This document shows positions 1 through 9,268 of a DNA stretch of 64,000 nt, piece after piece. The notes under the pieces were generated by a model, which did no database searches, was not told the origin of the DNA, and was given only the letters and a program-made list of their open reading frames with translations. Source of the stretch: Azospirillum sp. TSH100 (GTDB taxonomy: Bacteria; Pseudomonadota; Alphaproteobacteria; Azospirillales; Azospirillaceae); contig NZ_CP039637.1 in assembly GCF_004923295.1 (NCBI RefSeq), positions 620,001 to 684,000 of the forward strand. Reading direction: 5' to 3'. Made by a program: the position numbers and the translations under genes. Position 1 is the first letter of the stretch. Each line of letters opens with the position of its first letter.

Positions 1-2
1 TG

Positions 3-131
3 CCGCAGAGCAGTTCCACCTGCATCGGCTGCCATAACAATGCGGTGGACAGCGCGGGGCACCCCTCGGACTTCACCTACATCCTGTCGCTGGCCGCGAA
101 GAAGATCTTCCCCGCCGCCCACGCGCCCTGA
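3..131 (+). CDS. c-type cytochrome, C-terminal fragment
   Basis: The window opens inside a gene whose last 42 residues can be read. They contain a CIGCH haem-binding motif (CxxCH) followed by about 30 residues ending in AHAP and a TGA stop. Covalent haem at this motif is general knowledge for c-type cytochromes. The gene lies 59 bases upstream of the small and large subunits of a FAD-linked dehydrogenase, so it is probably the electron-accepting cytochrome subunit of that complex in the cytoplasmic membrane or periplasm. The 5' part is missing, so the number of haems and the true family cannot be stated. Confidence 0.7.
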   Translation, partial: PQSSSTCIGCHNNAVDSAGHPSDFTYILSLAAKKIFPAAHAP

Positions 132-190
132 TCACGCCTCCCGATCACGCCCCCTGCTCACGTCCCTTGCCCGACACCGGAGCGACCTCC

Positions 191-685
191 ATGAGCGCCA
201 CCATTCCCACTTCCGATATGGACAACTTCGTCGCGCTGTCGGTCATTCTGACCGGCTTCGCGGAAAGCGTCATCGCCCCGTTCTTCGACACCTACAATCT
301 CAAGGATCAGGTCTACGCCGCGGCCAAGGCCGACGACGCCGATGCCCTGTCGGCGCTGCTGGCGCAATATGCCGCACTGGCCGCGCAATCGGCGCCCCCT
401 GAGACCGTCATCGCCGCGGTGATGCAGCCCAAGGAGACGCCCACCGCCCGCATGGCCCGATCGATCATCCTGGCCTGGTACAGCGGCGCCTGGTACGCGA
501 CCGCCGACCTCTACAGCACCAGCTCGCCGCCGACGCCGCGCGTCCTCTCGACCGATGCCTACACCCAGGGGCTGATGTGGAAGGCCGGGCAGGCGCACGC
601 CATGGGGTCGGCCGACTCCGCGTTCGGCTACTGGAACACCCAGCCGCCGGCACTTGCGCAATTCACCGGCACCGCGTCCACCTGA
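191..685 (+). CDS. FAD-linked polyol/sugar dehydrogenase, small subunit
   Basis: A 164-residue protein resembling the small subunit of membrane FAD-dependent sorbitol/gluconate-type dehydrogenases (FAD-SLDH family). It has a helical N-terminal part (DNFVALSVILTGF) and a C-terminal stretch with LAWYSGAWY, typical of the family, which assists export and maturation of the catalytic subunit. I chose the ATG at 191 over an in-frame TTG at 167 because the codon and sequence from MSATIPTS look like the usual start. No clear twin-arginine signal is visible, which is unusual for relatives that carry one. It is followed after 36 bases by the large subunit. The substrate cannot be read from sequence. 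Confidence 0.75.
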   Translation: MSATIPTSDMDNFVALSVILTGFAESVIAPFFDTYNLKDQVYAAAKADDADALSALLAQYAALAAQSAPPETVIAAVMQPKETPTARMARSIILAWYSGAWYATADLYSTSSPPTPRVLSTDAYTQGLMWKAGQAHAMGSADSAFGYWNTQPPALAQFTGTAST

Positions 686-721
686 ACCAGCCGCCTGAAC
701 CAGCCCAGGGATACCACGGTC

Positions 722-2542
722 ATGAGCACCACCACCCCAGAACCCGCGGATTCGGTTCCGGTCTACGACGCCGTCATCGTCGGATCCGGCATCAGCGGCG
801 CCCTGATGGCCAAGCAGCTCGGCCTCGCCGGACGCAAGGTCCTGATCCTCGAAGCCGGCGCCGACCTGCCGCCGAACATCAACGAGTACATGCAGCGCTT
901 CTACCTGTCGCCGGCCAAGGTCCCGGAATCGCCCTACACGCCCGACCTGTTCGCCGACCCTGCCCGCTTCCTGCTGAACGACCCCGGCACGCTCAACGCG
1001 CCACGCCCGACGGTGCTGACGCTGTCGGCGGACAACTGGCAGGACCCGAAGCAGGCCTATCTGATCCAGACCGGCCCGCTGGCCTTCGGCAGCACCTACG
1101 AGCGCATCAACGGCGGCACCGCGCGGCACTGGCTGGGCACCTGCCTGCGCCTGCTGCCCAGCGATTTCCAGACGCATTACATCGACCCCGGCAAGCCCGA
1201 CTGGCCGATCAGCTACACCGACCTGGAAACGTGGTACGGCGATGCCGAGCACGAGATCGGGGTGTCGGCCGACGCCGCCGATCAGGCCTATCTGGGCATC
1301 ACCTTCCCGCCGGGCTACGAGTACCCGATGCCGGCGCTGCCCGACACGCTGGTCGACCAGTATGTGGCGGCGGGCGTCGACGGGCTGGAGCTGGACGGCA
1401 ATCCGGTGACGGTCACCATCACGCCGGCCGGCCGCAATTCCCGTCCCTACCAGGACCGCCGGGCCTGCGGCGGCAACACCAACTGCATCCCGATCTGCCC
1501 GATCCAGGCGAAGTACGATCCCAGCATCACTCTGCACGCCGCCTTGCAGACCGGCAACGTCACCATCCAGTACCGCACGGTGGCGACCGAGGTGCAGGTC
1601 GGCACGGACGGCACGGTCAGCGGCATCGCCTGGGTGCAGTACGACGACCCGAAGGGCCCCGTGGTGGCCTCCGGCACTGCGGTGGGGCGGATGTACGTCC
1701 TGGCCGCGCATGCCATCGAGACGCCGAAACTGCTGCTGATGTCCACCAATGGCGGGCGGACGCCGCATGGCGTGGCCAACTCCAGCGGCGAGGTCGGCCG
1801 CAACCTGATGGACCACCCGCTCTATCTGGCCTGGGGCCTGGCTTCCAAGCCGGTCTATCCCTATCGCGGGCCGCTGTCGACCTCCGGCATCGAGTCGCTG
1901 CGCGACGGCGCCTTCCGCAAGGACCGCGCCGCCTTCCGCATCGAAATCGGCAATGAGGGCTGGAACTTCCCCTATGGCGACCCGACCGTCAGTCTGATGT
2001 CGTCGGTGCTCGACCAGGGGATGGCCGGAGCGGCGCTGGTGGACAGCCTGAACGGCCTTTATACCCGCCAGTTCCGCATGGCCTTCCTGGTGGAGCAGAC
2101 GCCGGAGGCTGAAAACCGTGTCACCCTGTCGGCCACCGAAACGGATCATCTGGGACTGCCGCGGCCACAGATCTCCTACTCGCTGTCCGACTACACCAAG
2201 GCCGGGTTCGAGGCGGCGCGGCGCACCGCGGACGCGCTGTTCGAGGCAATGGGAGCGGAGCAGAAGACCGACAAGGAACCGGGCGATGGCCCGACCACCT
2301 TCACCTACAACGGCGGGCGCTATCAGTATTACGGCGCCGGGCATGTGGTGGGAACCTGCCGGATGGGCGACGACCCCACCCGGTCGGTGGTGAACGCCGA
2401 GCTGCGCAGCTGGGACCACGACAACCTGTATATCCTGGGCAGCAGCACCTTCCCCACCGTCGCCACCGCCAACCCGACCCTGACCATCGCCGCCCTCACC
2501 CTGCGCACGGCTGAACTGATCAAGGCCAGGCTGGCCGGCTGA
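722..2542 (+). CDS. GMC-family FAD-dependent dehydrogenase, large subunit
   Basis: A 606-residue catalytic subunit of the glucose-methanol-choline oxidoreductase family, oxidising a sugar or polyol and passing electrons to the cytochrome upstream. The FAD-binding GxGxxG motif is at residues 21-26 (VGSGISG). Cysteines at about 249, 255 and 259 (CGGNTNCIPIC) match the iron-sulfur site known in bacterial FAD glucose dehydrogenases. The C-terminal part has the active-site region GAGHVVGTCRMG and the late NPTLTIAAL segment. Together with the small subunit and cytochrome it forms the usual three-gene complex. It ends close to a long hairpin and faces the convergent GntR gene. The exact substrate is unknown. 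Confidence 0.85.
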   Translation: MSTTTPEPADSVPVYDAVIVGSGISGALMAKQLGLAGRKVLILEAGADLPPNINEYMQRFYLSPAKVPESPYTPDLFADPARFLLNDPGTLNAPRPTVLTLSADNWQDPKQAYLIQTGPLAFGSTYERINGGTARHWLGTCLRLLPSDFQTHYIDPGKPDWPISYTDLETWYGDAEHEIGVSADAADQAYLGITFPPGYEYPMPALPDTLVDQYVAAGVDGLELDGNPVTVTITPAGRNSRPYQDRRACGGNTNCIPICPIQAKYDPSITLHAALQTGNVTIQYRTVATEVQVGTDGTVSGIAWVQYDDPKGPVVASGTAVGRMYVLAAHAIETPKLLLMSTNGGRTPHGVANSSGEVGRNLMDHPLYLAWGLASKPVYPYRGPLSTSGIESLRDGAFRKDRAAFRIEIGNEGWNFPYGDPTVSLMSSVLDQGMAGAALVDSLNGLYTRQFRMAFLVEQTPEAENRVTLSATETDHLGLPRPQISYSLSDYTKAGFEAARRTADALFEAMGAEQKTDKEPGDGPTTFTYNGGRYQYYGAGHVVGTCRMGDDPTRSVVNAELRSWDHDNLYILGSSTFPTVATANPTLTIAALTLRTAELIKARLAG

Positions 2543-2547
2543 CCGGC

Positions 2548-2591
2548 GCCCGCTGCCGCGGCGAGCATCGACACTCGCAGCGGCAGCGGGC
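2548..2591. terminator. Long hairpin between convergent genes
   Basis: A 12-base perfect inverted repeat (GCCCGCTGCCGC and its complement) with a 20-base loop starts 6 bases after the dehydrogenase stop and lies before the end of the convergent GntR gene. There is no T run, so it is a plausible but not classical terminator, usable from both sides. Confidence 0.5.
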
Positions 2592-2630
2592 GGACGTGGT
2601 CTCGGCGGAATGGACTGCCCTCGGGGCGGC

Positions 2631-3368
2631 TCAAGCCTCTGGCAACTCCACCGGAGACCGGCGAGCAGCTGGTATCGGGGCGGCTCCGGTGCCCAATAGA
2701 ATACCGAGCCGCCCGGCGGCCCCGGTGATGTGGTCGGACATTGCCCGGGCAGCGCCACCGCTGTCGCGTGCCCGCAAAGCCTCCAGTATCCGCTCATGCT
2801 CCTCCAGTGTTTCCCACACACGATCCTCCTGCGCGAAGGGGAGCCTCTGGATTTCCGCGACCACCGCGTCGACGGTGCGGAACAGGTCGATGAACATGCG
2901 GTTGCCGCATCCCTCGACGATCAGGCGGTGGAACGTGCTGTCCTCCACACCGGCCTGGACGAAGTCATGTGCCTGGAAGGCGGCACGCATCCGAACAAGC
3001 GTGCTGGCAAGCGTGTCAAATGCCGCGGCCGGCAAGGCGGTGGCGGCCATCTGCACCGCCTGGGGTTCCAGCGCCAACCGCGCCTCATAAACTTCCCGGG
3101 GCGAATAGAGGTCGGCAAAGCGCCAGGCGGCGACCGGGTCTGGCGGCTTGCCATCGGTGAGAAAAACGCCGCGCCCCACCTCGATCCTGATGAGCCCAAG
3201 GGTTTCCAGCGCCGACAGCGCCTCACGCAACGAAGCGCGGCTGATGCTCAGCCTCTCGGCAAGTTCGCGCTGGGGCGGAAGCTGGTCGCCGGGACGCAGC
3301 CCCTGTTCGTCGATGATCTGGCGAATCTTCTCGACCGCCGCCTGTGGCACCAACAGCCGTCCACGCAT
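2631..3368 (-). CDS. GntR-family (FadR/FCD) transcriptional regulator
   Basis: A 245-residue regulator with an N-terminal winged helix (RPGDQLPPQRELAERLSISRASLREALSALE, residues about 26-56 region) and a C-terminal FCD ligand domain with metal-binding-like His/Asp positions (FHRLIVEG, MSDHITGAAG). The family usually represses the neighbouring catabolic operon until a carboxylic-acid ligand binds. It is divergent from the ABC importer/hydantoinase operon, with an operator-like site at 3452-3467 in the shared promoter region, so it most likely controls that operon and itself. The ligand is not predictable from sequence. Confidence 0.85.
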   Translation of the reverse strand: MRGRLLVPQAAVEKIRQIIDEQGLRPGDQLPPQRELAERLSISRASLREALSALETLGLIRIEVGRGVFLTDGKPPDPVAAWRFADLYSPREVYEARLALEPQAVQMAATALPAAAFDTLASTLVRMRAAFQAHDFVQAGVEDSTFHRLIVEGCGNRMFIDLFRTVDAVVAEIQRLPFAQEDRVWETLEEHERILEALRARDSGGAARAMSDHITGAAGRLGILLGTGAAPIPAARRSPVELPEA

Positions 3369-3420
3369 CCTGCCAATTCCTGTCTGTCCTTGCCATGCCG
3401 GGGGTGCCCCACGCGACGCC

Positions 3421-3449
3421 TTGACAATAGACCAGAAAGGGGGTGCAAT
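3421..3449 (+). promoter_or_regulatory. Candidate sigma-70 promoter of the importer/hydantoinase operon
   Basis: TTGACA at 3421-3426 is a perfect -35 hexamer; 17 bases later TGCAAT at 3444-3449 is a weak -10. It sits in the divergent region between the GntR gene and the substrate-binding protein, just upstream of the palindrome at 3452. No start-site data, so inference only. Confidence 0.45.
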
Positions 3450-3451
3450 CC

Positions 3452-3467
3452 AACTGGTCAGACCGGT
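3452..3467. promoter_or_regulatory. Candidate GntR/FCD operator
   Basis: AACTGGTCAGACCGGT resembles the TGGTnnnACC core bound by FadR/FCD regulators such as PdhR and LldR. It would overlap the transcription start region of the candidate promoter at 3421, as expected for repression. A second partial copy (ATCAGACCAAAA) follows at about 3475. Confidence 0.5.
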
Positions 3468-3556
3468 ATGGCCTATCAGACCAAAATAACATCACCGGCA
3501 CTCAGGGATTCGCGTCAGGCATTCTTCCACCCATGCAGGGAGACGCAGGTACAGCC

Positions 3557-4357
3557 ATGCGCAGACAGATTCTCAAACTCGCTCTCCTCGCGGCGGCGAC
3601 CGCCACCGTCTGGGGCGGCTTCGCACCGGCCCGCGCCGCCGACCTCGCCGTCGGCGCCAACATCGGCAACGTTCCGTGGGAATTCCAGGACGCGTCCGGC
3701 AAGTTCGTCGGGTTCGAGATCGATGTGGTCAACGAGGCGGCCAAGCGCCTGGGCAAGACCGTGGAGATCGTCAACATCCCCTTCAACGGCCTGTTCTCCG
3801 CCGTCCAGTCGGGCCGGATCGCCATGGCGATCTCGTCGATCACCATAACCGACAAGCGCCTGGACTCGGTCTCCTTCGCCCAGCCCTATTACGACAGCGA
3901 CCAGTCGCTGACCGTGCGGGCCAACACTCCGCCGAAGAGCGTCGAGGATCTGAAGGGAAAGTCCGTGGGGGTCGACACCGGCTCCACCGGCGACATGTGG
4001 GCCAACCAGAATCAGGCGAAATACAGCTTCGGCGACATCCGCCGCTATGAAGGTCTGCAGCCGGCGATGCTCGACCTCGGGGCCGGGCGTCTGGACGGCT
4101 ACATCAGCGACATTCCGGCTCTGCTCTACTACACCAAGGACAAGCCGCAGTTCAAAGTCATCCAGCGCATCCCGACCGGCGAGCGCTATTCCGTGATGCT
4201 CGCCAAGGACAGCCCGCTGCTGCCCGCCGTCAACGAGCAGATCACTGCGATGAAGAAGGATGGAACGCTGGCCGCTCTGCACGAGAAGTGGTTCGGCGTG
4301 AAGCCCGACGCCGACGGCAGCACCGTCAAGATTCTCGACATCCCGAAGAAGTCCTGA
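3557..4357 (+). CDS. Amino-acid-type ABC transporter substrate-binding protein
   Basis: A 266-residue periplasmic binding protein of family 3 (polar amino acid/HisJ type). Residues 1-25 form a signal peptide (RRQILKLALLAAATATVWGG, ending in ARAA). The mature part shows family signatures GFEIDVVNEAAKRLG, SITITDKRLDSVSFAQPYY and the two-lobe pattern ending in LHEKWFG. The ATG at 3557 was chosen because the signal peptide begins there; an in-frame ATG at 3533 is an alternative. It heads an operon with permease and ATPase genes; context with ureide-processing enzymes suggests a nitrogenous ring or acidic ureide as cargo, but this is inference. Confidence 0.88.
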   Translation: MRRQILKLALLAAATATVWGGFAPARAADLAVGANIGNVPWEFQDASGKFVGFEIDVVNEAAKRLGKTVEIVNIPFNGLFSAVQSGRIAMAISSITITDKRLDSVSFAQPYYDSDQSLTVRANTPPKSVEDLKGKSVGVDTGSTGDMWANQNQAKYSFGDIRRYEGLQPAMLDLGAGRLDGYISDIPALLYYTKDKPQFKVIQRIPTGERYSVMLAKDSPLLPAVNEQITAMKKDGTLAALHEKWFGVKPDADGSTVKILDIPKKS

Positions 4358-4441
4358 GCGCGGAGCGTCTCCCCGCCATCGGCCCAACATCATCGGACCC
4401 CATGGCCGGGTACGCCGCGCCTGAGCCGCGCGTGCCCGGCG

Positions 4442-4479
4442 CATGCCTGGACCCCATGCTTGGACCCCATGCCTGGACA
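4442..4479 (+). repeat. 13-bp tandem repeat, three units
   Basis: Three near-identical units of CCATGCCTGGACC (middle unit has CTT for CCT) lie in the 143-base gap between the binding-protein gene and the permease gene. Each unit contains an ATG. No function is evident. Confidence 0.75.
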
Positions 4480-4500
4480 TTGTCTCATGGACTTGGCCTT

Positions 4501-5172
4501 ATGGACTTGATCGACACCTTCTTCAATGGAAGGGTCCTGTGGGATTCGCTGCCGCTCCTCTTGATGGGGCTGGGGACGACGCTGTCGCTGGGGATTCTCA
4601 GCATCGCGCTCGGCCTGATCGGCGGCCTGATCCTGGCCCTCCTGCGGCTATACGGCCCGCCGGCCCTGGGCGGGCTGTGGGTGCTTTACATCGACCTGTT
4701 CCGCGCCATTCCAATCCTGGTGCTTCTGGTCATCGTCTATTACGCCTTGCCCTTCGTCGGCATCCGGCTTTCCCCTTTCGCATCCGCCACCACTGCCCTG
4801 TCCCTGGTCAGCGCCGCCTACAGCGCGGAAATCCTGCGGGCCGGCATCCAGGCGATCCCCCGCGGCCAGTTCGAGGCCAGCCAGGCGCTGGGCCTCTCCT
4901 ACTGGAGCATGATGGGGGACATCGTCCTGCCCCAGGCCGTCCGCATCGTCATTCCGCCGATGACCAGCAACTGCATCAATGTGATGAAGGACACGGCGCT
5001 CGCCTCCGTCGTGGCGATGCCGGACCTGCTGAAGCAGGCGACCCAGGCCCAGGCGCTGGCGGCGAACCCGACCCCGCTGATCGGTGCCGCCGCGCTCTAC
5101 GTCCTCCTGCTCCTGCCGATGGTCCGCGCCGTGGGCACGCTTGAGAAACACTTCGCCAGGGAGCGCCGCTGA
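4501..5172 (+). CDS. Amino-acid-type ABC transporter permease
   Basis: A 223-residue inner-membrane permease of the HisM/GlnP type with about five membrane segments ([39 protein letters not shown] and others). The EAA loop is visible at [27 protein letters not shown] start it at the ATG giving MDLIDTFF; longer readings run back into the tandem repeat and lack a sensible leader. The ATPase gene starts 1 base after its stop. It works with the binding protein at 3557 and the ATPase at 5174. Confidence 0.87.
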   Translation: MDLIDTFFNGRVLWDSLPLLLMGLGTTLSLGILSIALGLIGGLILALLRLYGPPALGGLWVLYIDLFRAIPILVLLVIVYYALPFVGIRLSPFASATTALSLVSAAYSAEILRAGIQAIPRGQFEASQALGLSYWSMMGDIVLPQAVRIVIPPMTSNCINVMKDTALASVVAMPDLLKQATQAQALAANPTPLIGAAALYVLLLLPMVRAVGTLEKHFARERR

Positions 5173-5173
5173 C

Positions 5174-5962
5174 ATGCAGATCGACGATGTGCAAGGAGGG
5201 GATCGGGGCGGGACGACACCGTCCGCCGCCCGGCCGATCATCTCCATCCGCGGCCTGCGCAAGATGTACGGCAGCTTCTGTGCCCTGTCCGGCATCGACC
5301 TCGATGTCGCGGAAGGCGAGGTCGTCGTGCTGCTCGGCCCGTCGGGTTCGGGGAAATCGACGCTGATCCGCTGCATCAACCTGCTGGAGACCTATGATTC
5401 GGGAACTGTTCTGGTGGACAACGTCGCGGTCCGTTCCGGCCCCGATCTGGCGGCTGTCCGCAGCGAGGTCGGGATGGTGTTCCAGAGCTTCAACCTGTTT
5501 CCCCACATGACCGTGCTGCGGAACGTCGCGCTGGCGCCGATCCGGGTGCGCAAGCTGGCGCCGAAGGCCGCGGAGGACAGGGCGATGGAACTGCTGCGCC
5601 GGGTCGGCATCGCCGAACAGGCCGGCAAATTTCCCGGACAGTTGTCGGGCGGCCAGCAGCAGCGCGTCGCCATCGCCCGCGCCCTGGCGATGGAACCGAA
5701 AATCCTGCTGTTCGACGAGCCGACCTCGGCGCTCGACCCGGAGATGGTGGGCGAAGTGCTCGACGTCATGCAGTCGCTGGCCCGCACCGGCGTCACGATG
5801 GTGGTCGTCACTCACGAGATGGGATTCGCCCGTCGCGTGGCCGACCGCGTGATTTTCATGGAACGCGGCCAGATCGTTGAGGAGGCCGCGCCCGACGCCT
5901 TCTTCTCCGCACCCAAGGAGGAGCGTGCCCGTGCCTTCCTGCAAGCGGTGCTGAACCATTGA
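5174..5962 (+). CDS. Amino-acid-type ABC transporter ATPase
   Basis: A 262-residue nucleotide-binding subunit. Walker A is GPSGSGKST at about residue 54, the Q-loop is [13 protein letters not shown], the signature is [15 protein letters not shown] and Walker B is [14 protein letters not shown], followed by the switch histidine in VVVTHEM. These are the full set for an active ATPase of the GlnQ/HisP group. It energises the permease upstream. Its stop overlaps the TTG start of the next gene by 4 bases, indicating translational coupling to the catabolic enzymes. Confidence 0.93.
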   Translation: MQIDDVQGGDRGGTTPSAARPIISIRGLRKMYGSFCALSGIDLDVAEGEVVVLLGPSGSGKSTLIRCINLLETYDSGTVLVDNVAVRSGPDLAAVRSEVGMVFQSFNLFPHMTVLRNVALAPIRVRKLAPKAAEDRAMELLRRVGIAEQAGKFPGQLSGGQQQRVAIARALAMEPKILLFDEPTSALDPEMVGEVLDVMQSLARTGVTMVVVTHEMGFARRVADRVIFMERGQIVEEAAPDAFFSAPKEERARAFLQAVLNH

Positions 5963-6516
5963 TCGCGCCTCTGATCATTCCGCCGGTGCCGCTGAGCGGC
6001 GAGGTCTTCGCGCCGTTCGGCACCGTGCTCGCCGCCGGGATCGGCAGATCGTCCGTCGTCAATGACGGGCGGGGTATCCGCTATGACGCCGAGCATGGGC
6101 TCGGTTTCGCCGGCGAGCCCATGCCGCCGGTGCTGGCGCTCTACCGCCTGACGCCGTCGCGTCTGCCCTTCGCGGTGACGGCGATGGAGCAGCACCCGCT
6201 GAGCAGCCAGACCTTCGTGCCGATGACCGGCGGACGCTTCCTGGTGGTGGCTGCCCTGGCCGACGCCCATGGCGACCCGGATCCCGGAACCGCCCGCGCC
6301 TTCATCGCCGGCCCCGATCAGGCGATCACCTATGCCGGAGGGGTCTGGCACTGTCCGCTTGCGGCTCTCGACGAGACTGCCGACTTCGCCATGATGATGT
6401 GGCGCGCGCCCGATCCCGATGCCGACTGCCGCGTCGTCTCCCTGTCCGTGCCGCTGCTGGTCGCAGACCACACCGCGGCGACCTGTCCGAAGGAATCGAA
6501 CCCGTGTCGAACGTGA
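5959..6516 (+). CDS. allA: Ureidoglycolate lyase-like protein (AllA family)
   Basis: A 185-residue protein matching the AllA family: [11 protein letters not shown] near the start, [23 protein letters not shown] in the middle and [22 protein letters not shown] near the end, the conserved cupin core. AllA releases glyoxylate and urea from ureidoglycolate in allantoin breakdown. The start codon is TTG, overlapping the ATPase stop by 4 bases (TTGA). Its position between an importer and a hydantoinase supports a ureide pathway, but no allantoinase or allantoate enzyme is present, so the true substrate may be a related ureido acid. Confidence 0.8.
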   Translation: MIAPLIIPPVPLSGEVFAPFGTVLAAGIGRSSVVNDGRGIRYDAEHGLGFAGEPMPPVLALYRLTPSRLPFAVTAMEQHPLSSQTFVPMTGGRFLVVAALADAHGDPDPGTARAFIAGPDQAITYAGGVWHCPLAALDETADFAMMMWRAPDPDADCRVVSLSVPLLVADHTAATCPKESNPCRT

Positions 6517-7757
6517 CGACCTCCCCGCTCGATCTGTCCTTTGTCCGCGCCCAGTTCCCGGCACTCGCCGGCGACTGGACCTTCATGGACAATGCCGGGG
6601 GCTCCCAGACGCTGGCGCGCGTCGCCGACCGCATCCGGGATTACCTGCTGACAAGCAATGTCCAATTGGGGGCCAGCTACGCCGTATCCCGGCAGTCGGG
6701 CGCGCGGGTCGCCGACGCCCATGCCGACATCGCCGAACTGATCGGTGCCGCCCGGCCGGACGAGGTGGTCATGGGGCCGAGCACCACGGCCCTGCTCTAT
6801 ACCCTGTCGGCGGCGATGGCCGAACAGATCCGGCCCGGTGACGAGATCGTCGTCACGAACTGCGATCACGAGGCCAACATCGGTCCCTGGCGCAAGCTGG
6901 AGGAAAAAGGCGCCGTCATCCGCACCTGGGCCGTCCGGCCGGGCAACCTGGAGCTGTCACTGGACGATCTGGACCCCCTGCTGAACGGACGCACGCGGCT
7001 GGTCTGCGTCACCCATGCCTCGAACATCCTCGGCACCATCAACCCGGTGGCCGACATCGCCCGTCTGGTCCACCGCCACGGCGCCAGGCTGCTGGTCGAT
7101 GCCGTCGCCTATGCCCCGCACCGGGCGGTCGACGTCGCCGGCTGGGATGTCGATTACTATGTCTTCAGCTTCTACAAGGTCTATGGGCCGCATTTCGCCG
7201 TTCTCTACGGCAAGCACGAGCATCTGGCGGCGCTGCCCAGCCTGAATCACTACTTCATCGACCGCTCGGTGATCCCCTACAAGCTCCAGCCCGGCAACGT
7301 GAATTACGAACTCGCCGTCGGCTGCACCGGCATCGTCGATTACCTTGCGGAACTGGGGGAGCGCTGCGGCGCCACCGGACCGCGCCGGGCCAGGATCGAG
7401 GCCGCCTTCGACGCCATCGCCGCGCATGAGGAGGCGCTTGCCGAACGGCTGCTGTCCTATCTGCGCGCGCGCAACGACGTGACGGTGATCGGCCATTCCG
7501 CCGCCGACCGGACCCTGCGGGTGCCGACCGTCAGCTTCGTCGTCGACGGGCGCCGGTCCGACGAGGTGGTGAGCATGGTCGATGCGTCGATGATCGGCAT
7601 CCGCTTCGGCGATTTCTATGCCAAGCGCCTGATCGAGACGCTGGGACTGGCCGCGGTCAACGGCGTGATCCGCGTGTCGCTTGTCCATTACAACACGCTC
7701 GACGAGGTCGACCGCCTCATTGAGGCGCTCGGCCGCGCCATGCCGGTGGGGCGGTGA
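6504..7757 (+). CDS. Class V aminotransferase/cysteine desulfurase-like PLP enzyme
   Basis: A 417-residue fold-type I PLP enzyme. The cofactor lysine is in FSFYKVYGPHFAVLYG, the pyridine-stacking His in NCDHEANIGPW, and the cofactor Asp/His region in LLVDAVAYAPH. The N-terminal MDNAGGSQTL is typical of the cysteine desulfurase-like branch. I chose GTG at 6504, 8 bases after an AAGGAA site and overlapping the previous gene by 13 bases. No catalytic cysteine loop typical of IscS/SufS is obvious, so a lyase, epimerase or transaminase role in the same catabolic route is more likely than Fe-S assembly. Substrate unknown. Confidence 0.75.
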   Translation: MSNVTTSPLDLSFVRAQFPALAGDWTFMDNAGGSQTLARVADRIRDYLLTSNVQLGASYAVSRQSGARVADAHADIAELIGAARPDEVVMGPSTTALLYTLSAAMAEQIRPGDEIVVTNCDHEANIGPWRKLEEKGAVIRTWAVRPGNLELSLDDLDPLLNGRTRLVCVTHASNILGTINPVADIARLVHRHGARLLVDAVAYAPHRAVDVAGWDVDYYVFSFYKVYGPHFAVLYGKHEHLAALPSLNHYFIDRSVIPYKLQPGNVNYELAVGCTGIVDYLAELGERCGATGPRRARIEAAFDAIAAHEEALAERLLSYLRARNDVTVIGHSAADRTLRVPTVSFVVDGRRSDEVVSMVDASMIGIRFGDFYAKRLIETLGLAAVNGVIRVSLVHYNTLDEVDRLIEALGRAMPVGR

Positions 7758-7813
7758 GCACCGGAAGGACCGAGGGATGACCGACCGATCACATCTGGAA
7801 CGGGATAAGGCAC

Positions 7814-9250
7814 ATGGCTGAATTCGATCTGGTGGTGCGCAACGGCACGGTGGTCACGGCTGCGGACGTCAGCCGTTGCGACATCGGCATCAAGGACGGC
7901 CGCATCGTGGCCCTGGCCGAACGGCTGAACGCGACGGGTCCGATCCTCGACGCCGCCGGCAAGCTGGTGATGCCGGGCGGCATCGACAGCCATGTCCACA
8001 TCGCGCAGGACGGCGATGACGGTACGATCATGGCCGACGATTTCCGCAGCGGCACGCTGTCGGCCGCTTTCGGCGGCAACACGACGGTCATTCCCTTCGC
8101 CCTGCAGCCCAAGGGCAAGTCGCTGCGCGCGGCGGTGCAGAGCTATCACGAGAGGGCGGACGGCCAGTGCCTGACCGACTATTCCTTCCACCTCATCATC
8201 TCCGATCCCACCGAACAGGTGCTGGGCCAGGAATTGCCCGCGCTGGTGCAGGACGGCTACACCTCGTTCAAGGTCTTCATGACCTATGACGACCTGAAGC
8301 TGAACGACCGCGAGCTTCTGGAGGTGTTCGACGTCGCCCGGCGCGAGAAGGCGCTGGTGATGGTCCATGCCGAGGGCTATGACGCCATCAAGTTCCTGAC
8401 CGAGCGGCTGGAGCGCGCCGGCCGCACCGATCCCTATTACCATGCCGAATCCCGCCCGATCCCGGTGGAGCGGGAGGCGACCCACCGCGCCATCTCCTTC
8501 GCCGAAATCGTCGACGTGCCGATCATGATCGTCCACGTCTCGTCCGCCGACGCCATCGAACAGATCCGCTGGGCGCAGAGCCGCGGCCTGAAGGTCTATG
8601 CCGAAACCTGCACCCAGTATCTGACCCTGACGGCGGACGACCTGAAGGGCCTGAACATGGAGGGCGCCAAATACGTGTGCAGCCCGCCGCCGCGCGACAA
8701 GGAAAGTCAGGACGCCTGCTGGACCGGCTTGCAATCGGGGCTGTTTTCGGTCTTCTCCTCCGATCATTGCCCGTTCCGCTTCGACAGCCCCGCCGGCAAG
8801 AAGAAGCAGGGCGAGCGGACGGCGTTCAAATGGGTGCCCAATGGCATCCCCGGCGTCGAGGTCCGCCTGCCGATCCTGTTCTCGGAAGGGGTGGGGAAGG
8901 GGCGGATTTCCCTGCAGGAATTCGTCGCCCTGACGGCCACCAACCACGCCCGCATGTACGGCCTCGCCCCACGCAAGGGCAGCATCTCCATCGGGGCGGA
9001 CGCCGACCTCGTGCTGTGGGATGCCGACCGCAAGATGACGATCACCCAGGATCTGATGCACCATGGGGCCGATTACACCCCCTACGAGGGGATGGAGGTG
9101 ACGGGTTGGCCGGAAACCGTCCTGCTGCGCGGCACGGCCATCATCGACAAGGGCGTCCAGACCGGCAAGGCGGGCGACGGACGGTTCCTCCATCGCTCGA
9201 TCTCGCCATTCGCTGCACCGCGTGGTCGCCGACCGACGCACTACGACTGA
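7814..9250 (+). CDS. Dihydropyrimidinase/hydantoinase
   Basis: A 478-residue amidohydrolase that opens cyclic ureides such as hydantoins or dihydropyrimidines. The binuclear metal site is complete: HVH in MPGGIDSHVHI, the carboxylated Lys in TSFKVFMTYDD, His in MVHAEGYD and IVHVSSAD, and Asp in VFSSDHCPFR. Length and C-terminal KGSISIGADADLVLWD fit the family. It ends the operon that begins with the ABC importer. With the AllA-like and PLP enzymes it suggests: import, ring opening, then ureido acid breakdown. The specific ring compound cannot be told from sequence. Confidence 0.9.
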   Translation: MAEFDLVVRNGTVVTAADVSRCDIGIKDGRIVALAERLNATGPILDAAGKLVMPGGIDSHVHIAQDGDDGTIMADDFRSGTLSAAFGGNTTVIPFALQPKGKSLRAAVQSYHERADGQCLTDYSFHLIISDPTEQVLGQELPALVQDGYTSFKVFMTYDDLKLNDRELLEVFDVARREKALVMVHAEGYDAIKFLTERLERAGRTDPYYHAESRPIPVEREATHRAISFAEIVDVPIMIVHVSSADAIEQIRWAQSRGLKVYAETCTQYLTLTADDLKGLNMEGAKYVCSPPPRDKESQDACWTGLQSGLFSVFSSDHCPFRFDSPAGKKKQGERTAFKWVPNGIPGVEVRLPILFSEGVGKGRISLQEFVALTATNHARMYGLAPRKGSISIGADADLVLWDADRKMTITQDLMHHGADYTPYEGMEVTGWPETVLLRGTAIIDKGVQTGKAGDGRFLHRSISPFAAPRGRRPTHYD

Positions 9251-9268
9251 ACCGACGGGCATTGGAAC

